Shown: positions 44,204 through 53,660 of the stretch, in pieces | Position numbering within the stretch: the first letter of the stretch is position 1 | How the letters are laid out: every line of letters starts with the position of its first letter | Source of the DNA: Adiantum capillus-veneris | Lineage: Eukaryota; Streptophyta; Polypodiopsida; Polypodiales; Pteridaceae | DNA: 64,000 nucleotides | Direction: 5' to 3' | Assembly: GCA_014529385.2 (NCBI GenBank) | Contig: CM043956.1 | Coordinates: forward strand, 91,218,721-91,282,720 | The notes under the pieces: generated by a model | Told to the model about the DNA's origin: nothing | The model's input: only the letters and a program-made list of their open reading frames with translations | Databases searched by the model: none | Translations under genes and position numbers: made by a program

Positions 44204-45902
44204 TGTTAGGTGCAGCGGAATGAATGTTTGCGCTTTGCTCAAGATGAGTGCTCCGAACTGTGCTCAAGGTTCCTTTTGTTCTTATGGTAGGGAGAGCCTT
44301 CCGTTCTTAATGAGAGAATGCTATGATCACAAACAAAGTGAATGGACACTGTGCGTGCAAGTGTATGAGACTGAGAGATAGAGAGAGAAGAGAGATACGA
44401 CACCAGAGACGTTGTAAAACCCTCCTCCGAAGGTCCCACTCTCTATGGCGAGAGCGGTCTACTTATCATAGTTACATGGGACGGCGGGTCGGGGTCGGGG
44501 TCAGGGACGGGGACGGGGACGGGGACGGGACGGCATAAGTCAGGAAACGGGGACGGAGGTCGAGACGGCAAAACAAAATTTAGAGTTTTTTGGCATTTTT
44601 TGACCTATACACATGCCACACACATAGAGCATCACTTTGACCACAAATTTACACTAAATAGACCAAAGAACATGAGTCATATAGACGCCAATGTATAAAA
44701 CATCGAGAAATGAGGACCCAAAGGGTGGCTTTTATAGCCATTGGGGTGCTTCAAAGTTCAAACATATGTCTATTAGAGAGAAACTAGCCTCTAGAAATGA
44801 TCAGGTTTTCAAATTTTAAAAAAAGTCCCCTCCCATCCCTTGCCGTCCCCTCCCGTCCGTTGCCGTCCCCTCCGTCCCCTGCCGTTCCCTGCCGTCCCTT
44901 GCCGTCCCCGGGACGTTTTGCCTGCGTTCCCACTTGGCAGTCCCCTGCCGTCCCCACCCGTCCCCGTCCCGGAAATGGGCGTCCCCCGTCCCTAGGGTCC
45001 GTCCCCTCCATCCCCTGTAACTATGCTACTTATGATTGCACAAATCTCTACAATGCTTGGACTTGCCGAGGATGTCGACGACGACGAGATGGGCTGAAAT
45101 CTGAAAATGCTAAGGGCTGAAATCTGCAAATTTTTATCTGCTGAATTTTGACTCTATGTCGATGACGATGTCGATGGCGACGATGCGACGACGACGCGCT
45201 GAAAACTGATGGTCTTTCCGGGCTGAAATCTGCTACTCTTTAGAACGGAAGCTTGCTATGACCAAAAACGCTAGGTGCTAGGGTTGGTATCGGTGAAGAT
45301 TTGATGCAAAAACGCTAGTTGAGGATCTCTAGAAACGCTAGGTGCTGAAGCTCCAAAAATGCTAGGTATGATGTTTCTGTTGCCGACGACAAGGGCTGAA
45401 AATGCTGATGTTTGCAGTTTTGCCGGAGATGGAACTTTGCAAAAACGCTAGGGATGAGAGGATCTGCTAGCAATGATGCAAAACGCTAGGGCTGTGTCTT
45501 ATTTGAGAAGTAGCCTGCTGAGCTTGGCTCCTGTTGCCTCTTCTGCCATTTAGTGCTAGCTTTGGTTTGCTTATATACAAACTTACTCAATTTGCCCTAC
45601 CTACTTTCCAACTAAAGTCACTTAAAAATAATAAGTGAAAACTATCAAAAATAGGGAAAATAGGCTAAATGCACTGGAAAATTCCCCTGAAGGATTCTGA
45701 TGGATTCTGATGGGAATGCTTATGATCATGCTGTGTGCAACCAGAGGATATGCATCTATACTAAGTGTCTGGGCATGCACGGTCTACGAATAGACTCACA
45801 AAAGTGCCAGATCACTTCTAATCTAGACTGACTGGACTGACTGAACCCTTGTCGTGTTGTAGCTTGTCCATGGACACATACGGTTGGATGTGTCACGTGA
45901 CA
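44204..45902 (-). repeat. family B copy 2, right LTR (5' LTR), carrying an hAT-like insertion
   Basis: Excluding the 559-bp insertion and its 8-bp duplication it is about 1132 bp, matching the left LTR. It starts TGTTAGGTGCAGCG and ends GTCACGTGACA. The minus-strand TATA lies at 45569-45578. Confidence 0.9.
44467..45025. mobile_element. 559-bp hAT-like miniature transposon with G-rich/C-rich arms
   Basis: Both ends show inverted CATAGTTACA (left CATAGTTACATGGGACGG; right, complemented, CATAGTTACAGGGGATGG). It is flanked by the perfect 8-bp direct repeat CTACTTAT (44459-44466 and 45026-45033). The left LTR of the same retrotransposon shows the site with one CTACTTAT and no insertion. Eight-bp duplications are characteristic of hAT transposons. 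There is no transposase ORF, so it is non-autonomous. The left arm is a run of GGGGAC/GGGGTC units and the right arm is their C-rich counterpart; the centre is AT-rich. Confidence 0.88.
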
Positions 45903-46007
45903 AAAAATCTTGATTGCTCTGTCAGATTCTCCTTGAGAATTTGTGTGTGGCAGTGTGCTGCAGATGGGATCGGATCCTCCGTAAAAAAAGAATCTTTATG
46001 GGCTCAC
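45903..46007 (-). pseudogene. continuation of the C-relative gag/leader right of family B copy 2
   Basis: It begins with the second AAAAA of the B insertion and continues as TCTTGATTGCTCTGTCAG, matching 47855-47900 in the tandem copy. It leads to the start of a C-type LTR at 46008. The primer-site region is altered (no intact GCTCTGATACCA). Confidence 0.65.
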
Positions 46008-47238
46008 TGTTACAAGCTTGAACACTCCCAAGCTCCTTTCGGTGTTTCTTTATGTCACAAATTGCTGATGTGTCAAGCCACTGAAGAACGGAGCCAACCT
46101 GCAGATCTCGGCCGAGGGGCCTAAACCCTAAGAAGCAGTAGAAGCGGCACAAGAGGTTTTACCAACTTGCATAGTCTCGTCGAGTGGCCTTTTTTAAAAG
46201 AATAATTCCTACCACCCCATCCAATGGGGCCCAAGTGACCTAAAGAGATCAAATAAAGTTGGACCTCTATACACATACACACACAGCGATGACGTGGTAG
46301 TTGTACGGACGTCTGTATTTTGCGTTGACTTGCTAACGTGGCAGCTTGTACAAAATTCCGTGTTTCACGTTGACTTTGCTAACGTGGCAGCCTGTATGGA
46401 TTTTTGTGATTTACGCTCGGCAGTTTTCAATGTTAGTTTTGGAGGTCAGATGCTTTTGAGTTTGATGCTCTTCATGTAATTGCTTTTCATAGGCCAAGGG
46501 CCTATAAATATGTGCAGAGGGCTCAATCTCTGGCACGCTTCTGGGTGAAGGTGCAGAGTGCGAGTACCGGCTTGTACCGAGTTCAAGCAATATAAAGAAA
46601 TACCGAAAGGGGCGCCAAGGTTCGGGGCCAGTGCTCTCTCGGGGTGGAACTCTGCCACTCCCCGTCTTGTGTGTCGTGCACTCTCCCTCTCTTTCAGTTC
46701 CGTGTTATTTTAAGTGCTAAAAGTGTTCAGTCTGTTCTTTTCTGTTGGCACGTGGTGCCCATCGTGTTACACTTTATTATTGCTCATATCAAGGTACAAA
46801 TCCCAAGGGTCCTCTGCTCTCAGAGTCCGCGTCTAGATGCTCTGCAGAGTGAGGCCCTAGAGGCTCTTATAAACAATACAAGGGATGCCCAAAAGCAGAG
46901 CCCCAAAAGCATCAGATTCGAAAGCACTTTCACTCGAAAGCATCTGATGATTGATCCCAAAAGCTAGCGCTAAAGTTGCCTCATCGTCAACCCATCGCAA
47001 ATCGTGAAAATCCGTAAAGCCTACTACGTGGCAAAAATGCGGGAAATCCGTACGGCTTGCCACGTCAATATGTCCGCGTGATTTACGGAAATCTCTCCCA
47101 GAGTCGAGGCTTCTGTCTTTTAGGGTTTTGGGTCCTATGCCTGTGCTTCATAAGTTCTTCAAGCTGGTCGGTTCAGTTTGTCTTGTCCACTCGGCCATTT
47201 CTCTTCCAGTTGGTCATGCCACATTATCACTTTGTGAC
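46008..47238 (-). repeat. C-type LTR split by a solo D LTR
   Basis: It starts TGTTACAAGCTTGAACACTCC, loses an internal part, is interrupted at 46053-46771, then resumes (GCTCATATCAAGGTACAAAT) and ends ATTATCACTTTGTGACA at 47238, the same end as the other C LTRs. A diverged gag fragment follows immediately. Confidence 0.75.
46053..46771 (+). mobile_element. solo family D LTR with 5-bp target duplication
   Basis: 719 bp, TGTCACAAATTGCTG...CATCGTGTTACA, flanked by CTTTA on both sides (46048-46052 and 46772-46776). A TATA box CCTATAAATATGTGC is at 46501-46515, and the shared core AATACCGAAAGGGGCGCCAAGG follows at about 46600. A solo LTR with intact duplication indicates LTR-LTR recombination that removed the interior. 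Confidence 0.88.
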
Positions 47239-47956
47239 AGAGAATCAATGGCCTCACGCCATTTCGGGTGAATCTCATCAATCGGGTAATTCTTCAGGTG
47301 TTTCGTAAATCTCCGGTCTCTGGAGTACTTCGTCAATCTTTTCATACACATGTCAACGTGTAGTCGACGTTTGTACTCCGCTCTAGCAAACTTCCCTGCC
47401 AAAAAGTTGCCCAATTCTTTGTTCTTTTCTTCAATTCAAGCGCCCAGTTTCAACTTTTCTTTGTCTTCCCGCTTAGAGGTGTGATCTCTGTCAGCTTCTC
47501 CACGAGAACCATGTGATCTTGGGTTCTTTATTGCTTATGCCCCTTAAGAGAGAGCGATGAAGACGGGAGCATGCTCGATGCCGCAATGGACTAAGGGTGG
47601 GAGTAGCCAATAAGTTCGGGACAGGGACATGAAGATTCTTTGACAAACAAAATCTTCACTAATAAGTCCGGGGCAGGGACAGAAGATTCTTTGACTAACA
47701 AAATCTTCACTAATAAGTCCGAGATAGGGACACGAAGATTCTTTGACAAACAAGATCTTCACAAAAAAATCCGAGACAGGGACACGAAGATTCTTTGACA
47801 AACAAAATCTTCACTAATAAGTCTGGGGCAGTGACACAAAGATTCTTTGACAAACAAAATCTTCATTGCTCTGTCAGATTCTTTGAGAACCTGTGTGCGC
47901 TGCAGAAGGGATCGGATCCTCTGTAGCAGAAGAATCTTTCTGAGCTCTAATACCAT
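47239..47956 (-). pseudogene. gag and leader fragment of another C-type element
   Basis: Minus-strand reading KRLTKYSRDRRFTKHLKNYP and DEIHPKWREA parallels 40497-40694. It ends at a primer-site complement GCTCTAATACCA (47944-47955) next to an LTR start. It contains the minisatellite described separately. Confidence 0.7.
47608..47870. repeat. ~57-60-bp minisatellite, about five units
   Basis: Units contain AATAAGTCCGGGGCAGGGAC, then GAAGATTCTTTGACAAACAA and AATCTTCACT. The equivalent place at 40945-40991 has a single unit, so the array expanded in this copy only. Confidence 0.85.
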
Positions 47957-48621
47957 TGTAATAGGCTTGGACACTTCAAGCGAGAAATCAATAGCAACAC
48001 ATGAACAGAAACTTAAAAATCACTGAACGTTTGTAACAGACTTGGACACCCCAAGTCAGGAATCTGGCACGACACACGAGAGAATCACCTAATACTTAAA
48101 TCACAATTTAACCGAGAGATGACACGGCCCGGCGTAGTTTCGTGCCTAGAGTATTGGCCCCAAAGTCTGGCGCCCCTTTCGGTATTTATTTTTATATTAA
48201 GACTTGAGGAAAGTACAAATTCCGCGGGCCCTCTGTGCTCAGTGCTCATCAGCAATCTGAGTGGAAGAGAGACCTTAGGTACGTATTTATAGGCCCAAGG
48301 TCTTCTCAAAAGTAGTACATGAAAAGCTTCAAACTCAAAAGCATCTTGTCCCAAAAAAACTAGCGCTGCCAGCAGCCGGCGCAAAACGGGGCGGATTTTG
48401 CGGATATCCGTAGGGTATGCCATGTCACCTGTTAAGGCGATTTGCGGGCAGTCCGTACAACTTTGCCACGTCAGCAATACTTTCGCCAATTATATTTCCT
48501 TTGTCCCTTTTGCCCCTTCGGACTGGTACCATAAGTTAGTTGTTACAACTTATAACTTATGGCCTGTCGTTTTTTATTGGAATTTGTCTAGGTTGGCATG
48601 CCACGTCATCACTTTGTGATA
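47957..48621 (-). repeat. C-type LTR fragment followed by a complete C-type LTR
   Basis: A fragment starting TGTAATAGGCTTGGACAC (47957) stops after about 75 bp, and a second start TGTAACAGACTTGGACAC (48032) opens a 590-bp LTR to CACTTTGTGATA (48621). The latter carries the ATTGGCCCCAAAGTCTGGCG core (48152 onward) and a minus-strand TATAAATA (complement near 48284-48291). Confidence 0.8.
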
Positions 48622-49138
48622 TACCCCCCTCTTGAAAGAATTGTAATCGCCCTCGAGTACGCCTATAAAATTAGACACAAACCACAAACTAGTTCAATAG
48701 TCATTGACTTTCTAAGTAGCGACGCACTAGACGACACAAATCCAACAGTTGCACAAAGACGACAGTTGTTGAATATCCACATCACATTCAAATCAAATGA
48801 CATAAAATCCATCGAGATCTAGGACCATGATCTCTTGGCAACATGTTTAGCAATTGCATCTAGATCGACACCGGACCTCACTGATGTCGGATTGACTAAT
48901 TCTCATTGCTATCATGTCAATAGAATCTCAAGATCGAAATGCTGTAGTCATTTTATCTTTCAAACCTGCACTCAAACACAGTTATATGAGAGAGCACACA
49001 TAAATCAGATTCATTTTTGGGAATTCCCGTTTCAAAGTACTACATTCATAAAGTCATAAAGCTGAAAACCTGTAACAGATGGTGTCGATGCTTTGTTTCA
49101 CTCTCGGAGAAAACAATGATGTCGTCAAAGAAAGTGCC
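48622..49138 (-). mobile_element. polypurine tract, hairpin and RT remnant of a C-type element
   Basis: TACCCCCCTCTTGAAAG follows the LTR, then GTAATCG-ccct-CGAGTAC (48643-48660), a stem with one mismatch. The 48800-48960 region is similar to 34720-34860. At 49099-49138 the minus strand reads GTFFDDIIVFSES, an intact RT active-site motif, before the sequence is cut by the D LTR at 49139. Confidence 0.7.
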
Positions 49139-49212
49139 TGTCACAAGACGGGCACCACGTGCCAATAGAAAAGAACAGAGTGAACAGACTTTTAACACTT
49201 CAATAACAACTG

Positions 49213-49217
<5 letters not shown>

Positions 49218-49301
<84 letters not shown>
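49218..49301. repeat. (GA)n microsatellite inside the D LTR, about 42 units
   Basis: The partner LTR of the same element has only about 5-6 GA units at the equivalent place (51818-51829), showing expansion after insertion. Confidence 0.97.
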
Positions 49302-49303
<2 letters not shown>

Positions 49304-49661
49304 GCGACACAGAGTGGCGGAATTCCACCCCAGAGAGTATTGGCCCCAAACCTTGGCGCCCCTTTTGGTATTCCTTCATATTGCATCAACATTGTACAAG
49401 CCGGTTCTCCAGACTTTGCACCTTCTCCAAGAAGCATGCCAGAGAATGAGCCCTTAGCACATATTTAAAGGCCCTTGGCCTAAAAAGCAGTTACAGTGAA
49501 AAGCCTTCAAAACTCAAAAGCTTCTGGTCCAAAAGCAATGCCAAAAAGCTGCCAATGTAAATCACGAAATTCCATATAGCAGTCAACGCAAAATATAGAA
49601 ATCCGTACAACTTGCCACGTCATCATGTCAGCGCAATTTTTGGAATTTCCGTATAGCTGCA

Positions 49662-49837
49662 TGTCACAAACTGTTGACGTATCAAAGCCCTGAAGAATGG
49701 AGCCAACTTACAGATGCCGGCCGAGGAGCCTAAACCCTAAGAAGAACAAGTAGCAAAAGAAGAAGAAGTCCTCCCAACTTATGGGGATCCCGTTCGATGG
49801 GGCCCCAAGTGACAAAGGATTAAAATAAAGCAGGACC

Positions 49838-49898
<61 letters not shown>

Positions 49899-50112
49899 TT
49901 ACGTGGCAGCTGTATGGAAATTCTTTCTCTGTGTGTGTGGGTCCTGCTTTATTTTAATCCTGTCACTTGGGGCCCCTCAAACGGGGTCCCCATAAGTTGG
50001 AAGGACTTCTTCTTCTTCTGCTACTTGTTCTTCTTAGGGTTTAGGCCCCTCGGCCGGCATCTGTAAGTTGGCTCCATTCTTCAAGGCTTTGACACGTCAG
50101 CAGTTTGTGACA
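49662..50112. repeat. large inverted repeat made of two opposed D LTR ends
   Basis: TGTCACAAACTGTTGACG at 49662 runs into a plus-oriented D LTR start; CGTCAGCAGTTTGTGACA ends at 50112 in the opposite orientation. Arms of about 190 bp match closely (GGCCCCAAGTGACA against TGTCACTTGGGGCC). The left arm also has a C-run and (AC)n (about 49838-49891) that is much shorter in the right arm. The central part is ACGTGGCAGCTGTATGG flanked by AAAGAATT/AATTCTTT. Confidence 0.85.
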
Positions 50113-50228
50113 TCCCCCCTTCTTGAAAGAACGTAATCGTCCGCGATTACAGCATGTCTGCAAAACAATTAAGTCAGTTTAAAAATTTCCGAGGGTCATT
50201 CCGAGGGACAATCACTTTGCTCTTTTTG

Positions 50229-50325
50229 TTAAGGAGTTAGCTTCTCCTTTCGGTTCTATTGATCAAGGAGTTGGCTTCTCCTTTCGGCTCTTTTGATCAA
50301 GGAGTTGGCTTCTCCTTTCGTCCAG
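50229..50325. repeat. ~35-bp tandem repeat, three units
   Basis: Units GGAGTTGGCTTCTCCTTTCG with a short TTTTGATCAA spacer, in the D interior next to the polypurine tract. Confidence 0.85.
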
Positions 50326-50499
50326 ATCGGAACTCTTGATATTCCGGCGTAGTAAAATTAGCCATCACACCCAAACCGCACTGATCTTCCACGGGTGTCT
50401 TGATGCACTAAAATTACATCACTTGTTGACACATCACAATGCAACACAAATGCTCACATATGCATGTTACAAGACATAGAAACATAAAGCCGCCGATGA

Positions 50500-50850
50500 A
50501 CACTTCCCCCGCAAATAACCATCCAGGTCCGGGCTATGAGTTGTTCAACGACTCCCTCATCACTCCTCCCGCAAATAACCAAAAAGGTCCGGGCCATGAG
50601 ATATAGAGGCCTTTTACAACCAAACGTCTTCCAAACCGTAGCCTACGTCGTTTGGAGGTGCTAAGAGTAACCACTGCTCAGCCTTCTTAATACTCTCCCC
50701 CTAAATAACCATGCAGGTCCGGGCCGGGAGTCACAACAACAATACTCCCCCCGTAAATAATCACAAGGGTCCGGGCCATGAGTAAAAACAACACTTTTCA
50801 ATCATTCAATACTCCCCCCACAAATAACCACAAGGGTCGGGGCCATGAGT
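50500..50850. repeat. dispersed ~30-bp motif, five copies
   Basis: The motif CAAATAACCA-nnnn-GGTCCGGGCCATGAGT (with variants) occurs near 50510, 50567, 50703, 50751 and 50819, separated by unlike spacers. It is not coding in any single frame. Confidence 0.75.
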
Positions 50851-52099
50851 ATGAACAAGCATTTTTAAACATCATTTCTCACTACTCCACCTGGAGCAAA
50901 ATCACCAATCGTTGAAACCAGCATCAAAACCAGAGTAAACAATTCAATTCGGCACCAAGGCAGGTTTAAAACAGATACTATCCATTTCAAACAAATTCTA
51001 AACAGGATCACCAAACAAGTTCTCAGACATATTTCAAACTTAAAAAACAATCTCGACATTAGTCGAGCTCGAAAAGTCTACTAACTTTCCATCCTGAAAA
51101 CCTGCACCAAAAATTGGGGTTAGGTTCATTCCATAAGGTCGTAGCTGAGCACAACATGGTCCGTCGGCTCTTGGACAGATAGTGTTTTCTTTGGCGGCGA
51201 TGGTAGTCCCAAGATAGCAACCGCACTGGACCTCCAAGGTCATCCGCTCGTGAAGAGACATCTACTGAGAGATGTCGAGAAATTTCAAGTTATAATCTGC
51301 TAGGGTTTCCATGGCAAGCATTTCAGGATACCCCACTCTGCTAGAAGTTGCACTCCGAAGGAAGATGTCAGAAACCATATAACTTTGGGCAAATTTTTTT
51401 CTTAAAAGCTTGCCAAGTACTTGGAGTACGCTGCTTGGTAGCTATGAACATTTGCATGGCACTGCCTCTGAGAAAAACAATAGCTCGAAACAAATCTTGG
51501 ATCCTTCTCTTGCAAGTGATCTTTATGGCTTATGCCCTGTAAGACATGAGTGGTGAAGACGGGAGTGCGCCCGATGTGCGATGAAGTAAGGGTGGGAATG
51601 GCTAATAAGTCTGAGGTCGGAGCACGAAGCTAAAATTTCAAATTTCCAATGAGCTTTGGAAGTGCGATTTTGCTCTGTCTACTCTTTGGTCAGACCGGTA
51701 TGCCTTCAAAAAAGCACACGCCCGATGCTCTGATACCACTGTCACAAGACGGGCACCACGTGCCAATAGAAAAGAACAGATTGAACAGACTTTTAGCACT
51801 TCAATAACAACTGAATTGAGAGAGAGAGACGACACGCGACATGGAGTGGCAGAATTCCACCCCAGAGAGTATTGGCCCCAAACCTTGGCGCCCCTTTCAG
51901 TATTTCTTTATATTGCATCAACATTGTACAAGCCGGTACTCCAGACTTTGCACCTTTTCCAAGAAGCATGCCAGAGAATGAGCCCTTAGCACATATTTAA
52001 AGGCCCTTGGCCTGAAAAGCAGTTAGAGTGAAAAGCCTTCAAAACTCAAAAGCTTCTGGTCCAAAAGCAATGCCAAAAAGCTGCCAGCGTAAATCATGG

Positions 52100-52310
52100 T
52101 GCCCCCAGATGGCACTACCGGCCACTTGTGTGACTCTTTCCTCCTCCCATTTTGTGATTTTGCCCCATTGTACATATTTTGTTTACTCACTGGGAGAGTC
52201 TCCCCATGCTTTTGATGTAGCCCTCTCTAGTAGAGGTGGTTTGTAGCCCTATGGGCAGTTTTATTAACTAATGGAAGGATCTTTTTCTTGGAAAAAAAAG
52301 AATATCTAAC
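52100..52310 (+). other. possible 5'-truncated LINE 3' end
   Basis: A ~200-bp segment ending ATTAACTAATGGAAGGATC, a T-rich piece and an A-run lies at the truncated edge of the D LTR. It resembles the 3' untranslated tail of plant LINEs, but no ORF2 sequence or target duplication is seen. Confidence 0.25.
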
Positions 52311-52388
52311 GTTTAAAAAATGTGCAAATCTTTTGGCAATGCTACGCACTATACGTGAAAAAAACGTACTCTAAATATAATACACATA

Positions 52389-53660
52389 TTATAGCTGATA
52401 TGAATAGCGCTCCATGTGCTCCTTGAGAGAGACCTTTTGAAAGAAGCTACTGGTAGAGGTGTGCCAAAATCTCTCACTGTACGTTGAAAGTATATTTTTC
52501 TCTGTCATCTTGAGTTGGTTCTTAGTTGTCCAAACTTTGGCTTTAGAAGTGTCACTTGAACTCCATTCAACTGCGTGGTGCTTGTCCATGCAACAAAAGT
52601 GTTGATCTTCAAGTTTGTGCATTTCCCTTCAGATAAGAGGCTGCCTTTCTCACGTTGGAAGCCTTGATGAAGCTGCTTCGTGAGAAAGCTGTGTTGAACT
52701 GACGATAAAAGTCAATTTCATTCATATTTCTGAATCTGGAGAAATTATCAAACTTAGTACTCTATCCTCCACCTTCAAAATCTTTCTTAGCCCTTTTAGG
52801 CTCCAAGCCATCATATATCATCGGCCACAAGATGTAGCTCCGTCTCCACCCAAGCGTCCTACCAAAAGCCGGAGAAAACTCGTGGTCTTCCTCATCTTCA
52901 TCTTCATCTTTGTTCTCTTCATCATCATCCTTAGGATAATTAAAGCGCCCTTTGTATCTGCGAGGCATGGCTCTCTACTTCCGTGCCCTCAAGATCTCCT
53001 CTTCTTCCTCAACTGAGTCATCCAAGTGCTCCTCATCAAAGTCGACTATATATTTATGGTGTTTTTGGAAAGCAGCCCTATTGGTCCTCAAGATCAACGC
53101 GAGTACCCTTGGCTGTTATATCAGAAAAAGCAGGCTCTTTGCCCAAGAAGTCTGGAAAATATTTCTGACTCACGTCGCTTGTGAGTCGAAATGTGCCCCG
53201 TGCTATCCAACTACTGGTACACCTGGCATTGGATTTCTTTTTGAAGCTCCTCTTGGTTGATTGATCATTGAAGAGTTGTAACCCTCCTTGTTGGTAGATG
53301 TCTTCAGCGTTGGCTTTGCTTTTTGACCTTGATTGCTGTCTTGGATTTAGGGTTCACTGCACCCCACCACTGCTTGAAAACTACTGTCATCGTCGAGTTT
53401 GCATGTGCTTGGTGTTGAGAGGATTAACGGAAAAATAAGCTGGTGATCCATGTAAAGCTACACTTTTGCCTGTTGCCTTTGGTCTGCAGCCTCGGGGCCA
53501 TTCTCTGGGTCAAGTGCAGCAACAGGACTACCCTCCCCTATAGCCTTCTCTTAATGAACCTCCTCTTCCACCTAGGCCTTCCTCAACTTCCTCTTCTACT
53601 TGAACGTCGTTTTTCTCATACTCAGACTTCTGCTCAGAGTCTCTGTCTATGGCATCCATG
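52389..53660 (-). pseudogene. C-like gag fragments
   Basis: The minus strand reads ENILSTYSERFWHTSTSSFF then SLKEHMERYSYQL (52389-52520), parallel to NAYCERFWSSFLPASSFKKI in family C. A strongly acidic segment (DEDEDEEDHEF) lies at 52762-52968. Further minus-strand charged frames run to 53660. It is split by stops and frame changes; no LTR is attached. Confidence 0.6.

Larger units (their letters stand above)
40992..45902 (-). mobile_element. family B non-autonomous LTR retrotransposon, copy 2
   Basis: 4911 bp on the minus strand: LTRs 40992-42133 and 44204-45902, the right one enlarged by a 559-bp insertion. The primer site complement GCTCTGATACCA is at 44191-44202 and the polypurine-tract complement at 42134-42155. 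The flanks AAAAA (40987-40991 and 45903-45907) form a perfect 5-bp target duplication. The sequence across the empty site (ATTCTTTGTCAAACAAAAA, then TCTTGATTGCTCTGTC) matches the undisturbed paralogue near 47840-47880. Like copy 1 it has no pol domains. Confidence 0.92.
49139..52098 (-). mobile_element. family D element, minus orientation, internally deleted
   Basis: Left LTR 49139-50112, polypurine-tract complement and hairpin 50113-50150, a 1.6-kb interior, primer site complement GCTCTGATACCA at 51727-51738, and right LTR from 51740 truncated near 52098. The only coding remnants are gag pieces (51270-51480, ATKQRTPSTWQAFK and ETLADYNLKFLD on the minus strand). No RT or integrase remains. 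The element interrupts a C-type RT remnant at its left edge. Confidence 0.8.

Noticed and set aside
47608-47870. CRISPR-like array of repeats
   Set aside because: Units are contiguous ~57-60-bp minisatellite repeats without unique spacers, in a plant retroelement.
49046-49457. Long Arg-Glu and Ser-Leu frames
   Set aside because: Produced by the (GA)42 run within the D LTR; the only real coding remnant is the RT motif at 49099-49138.
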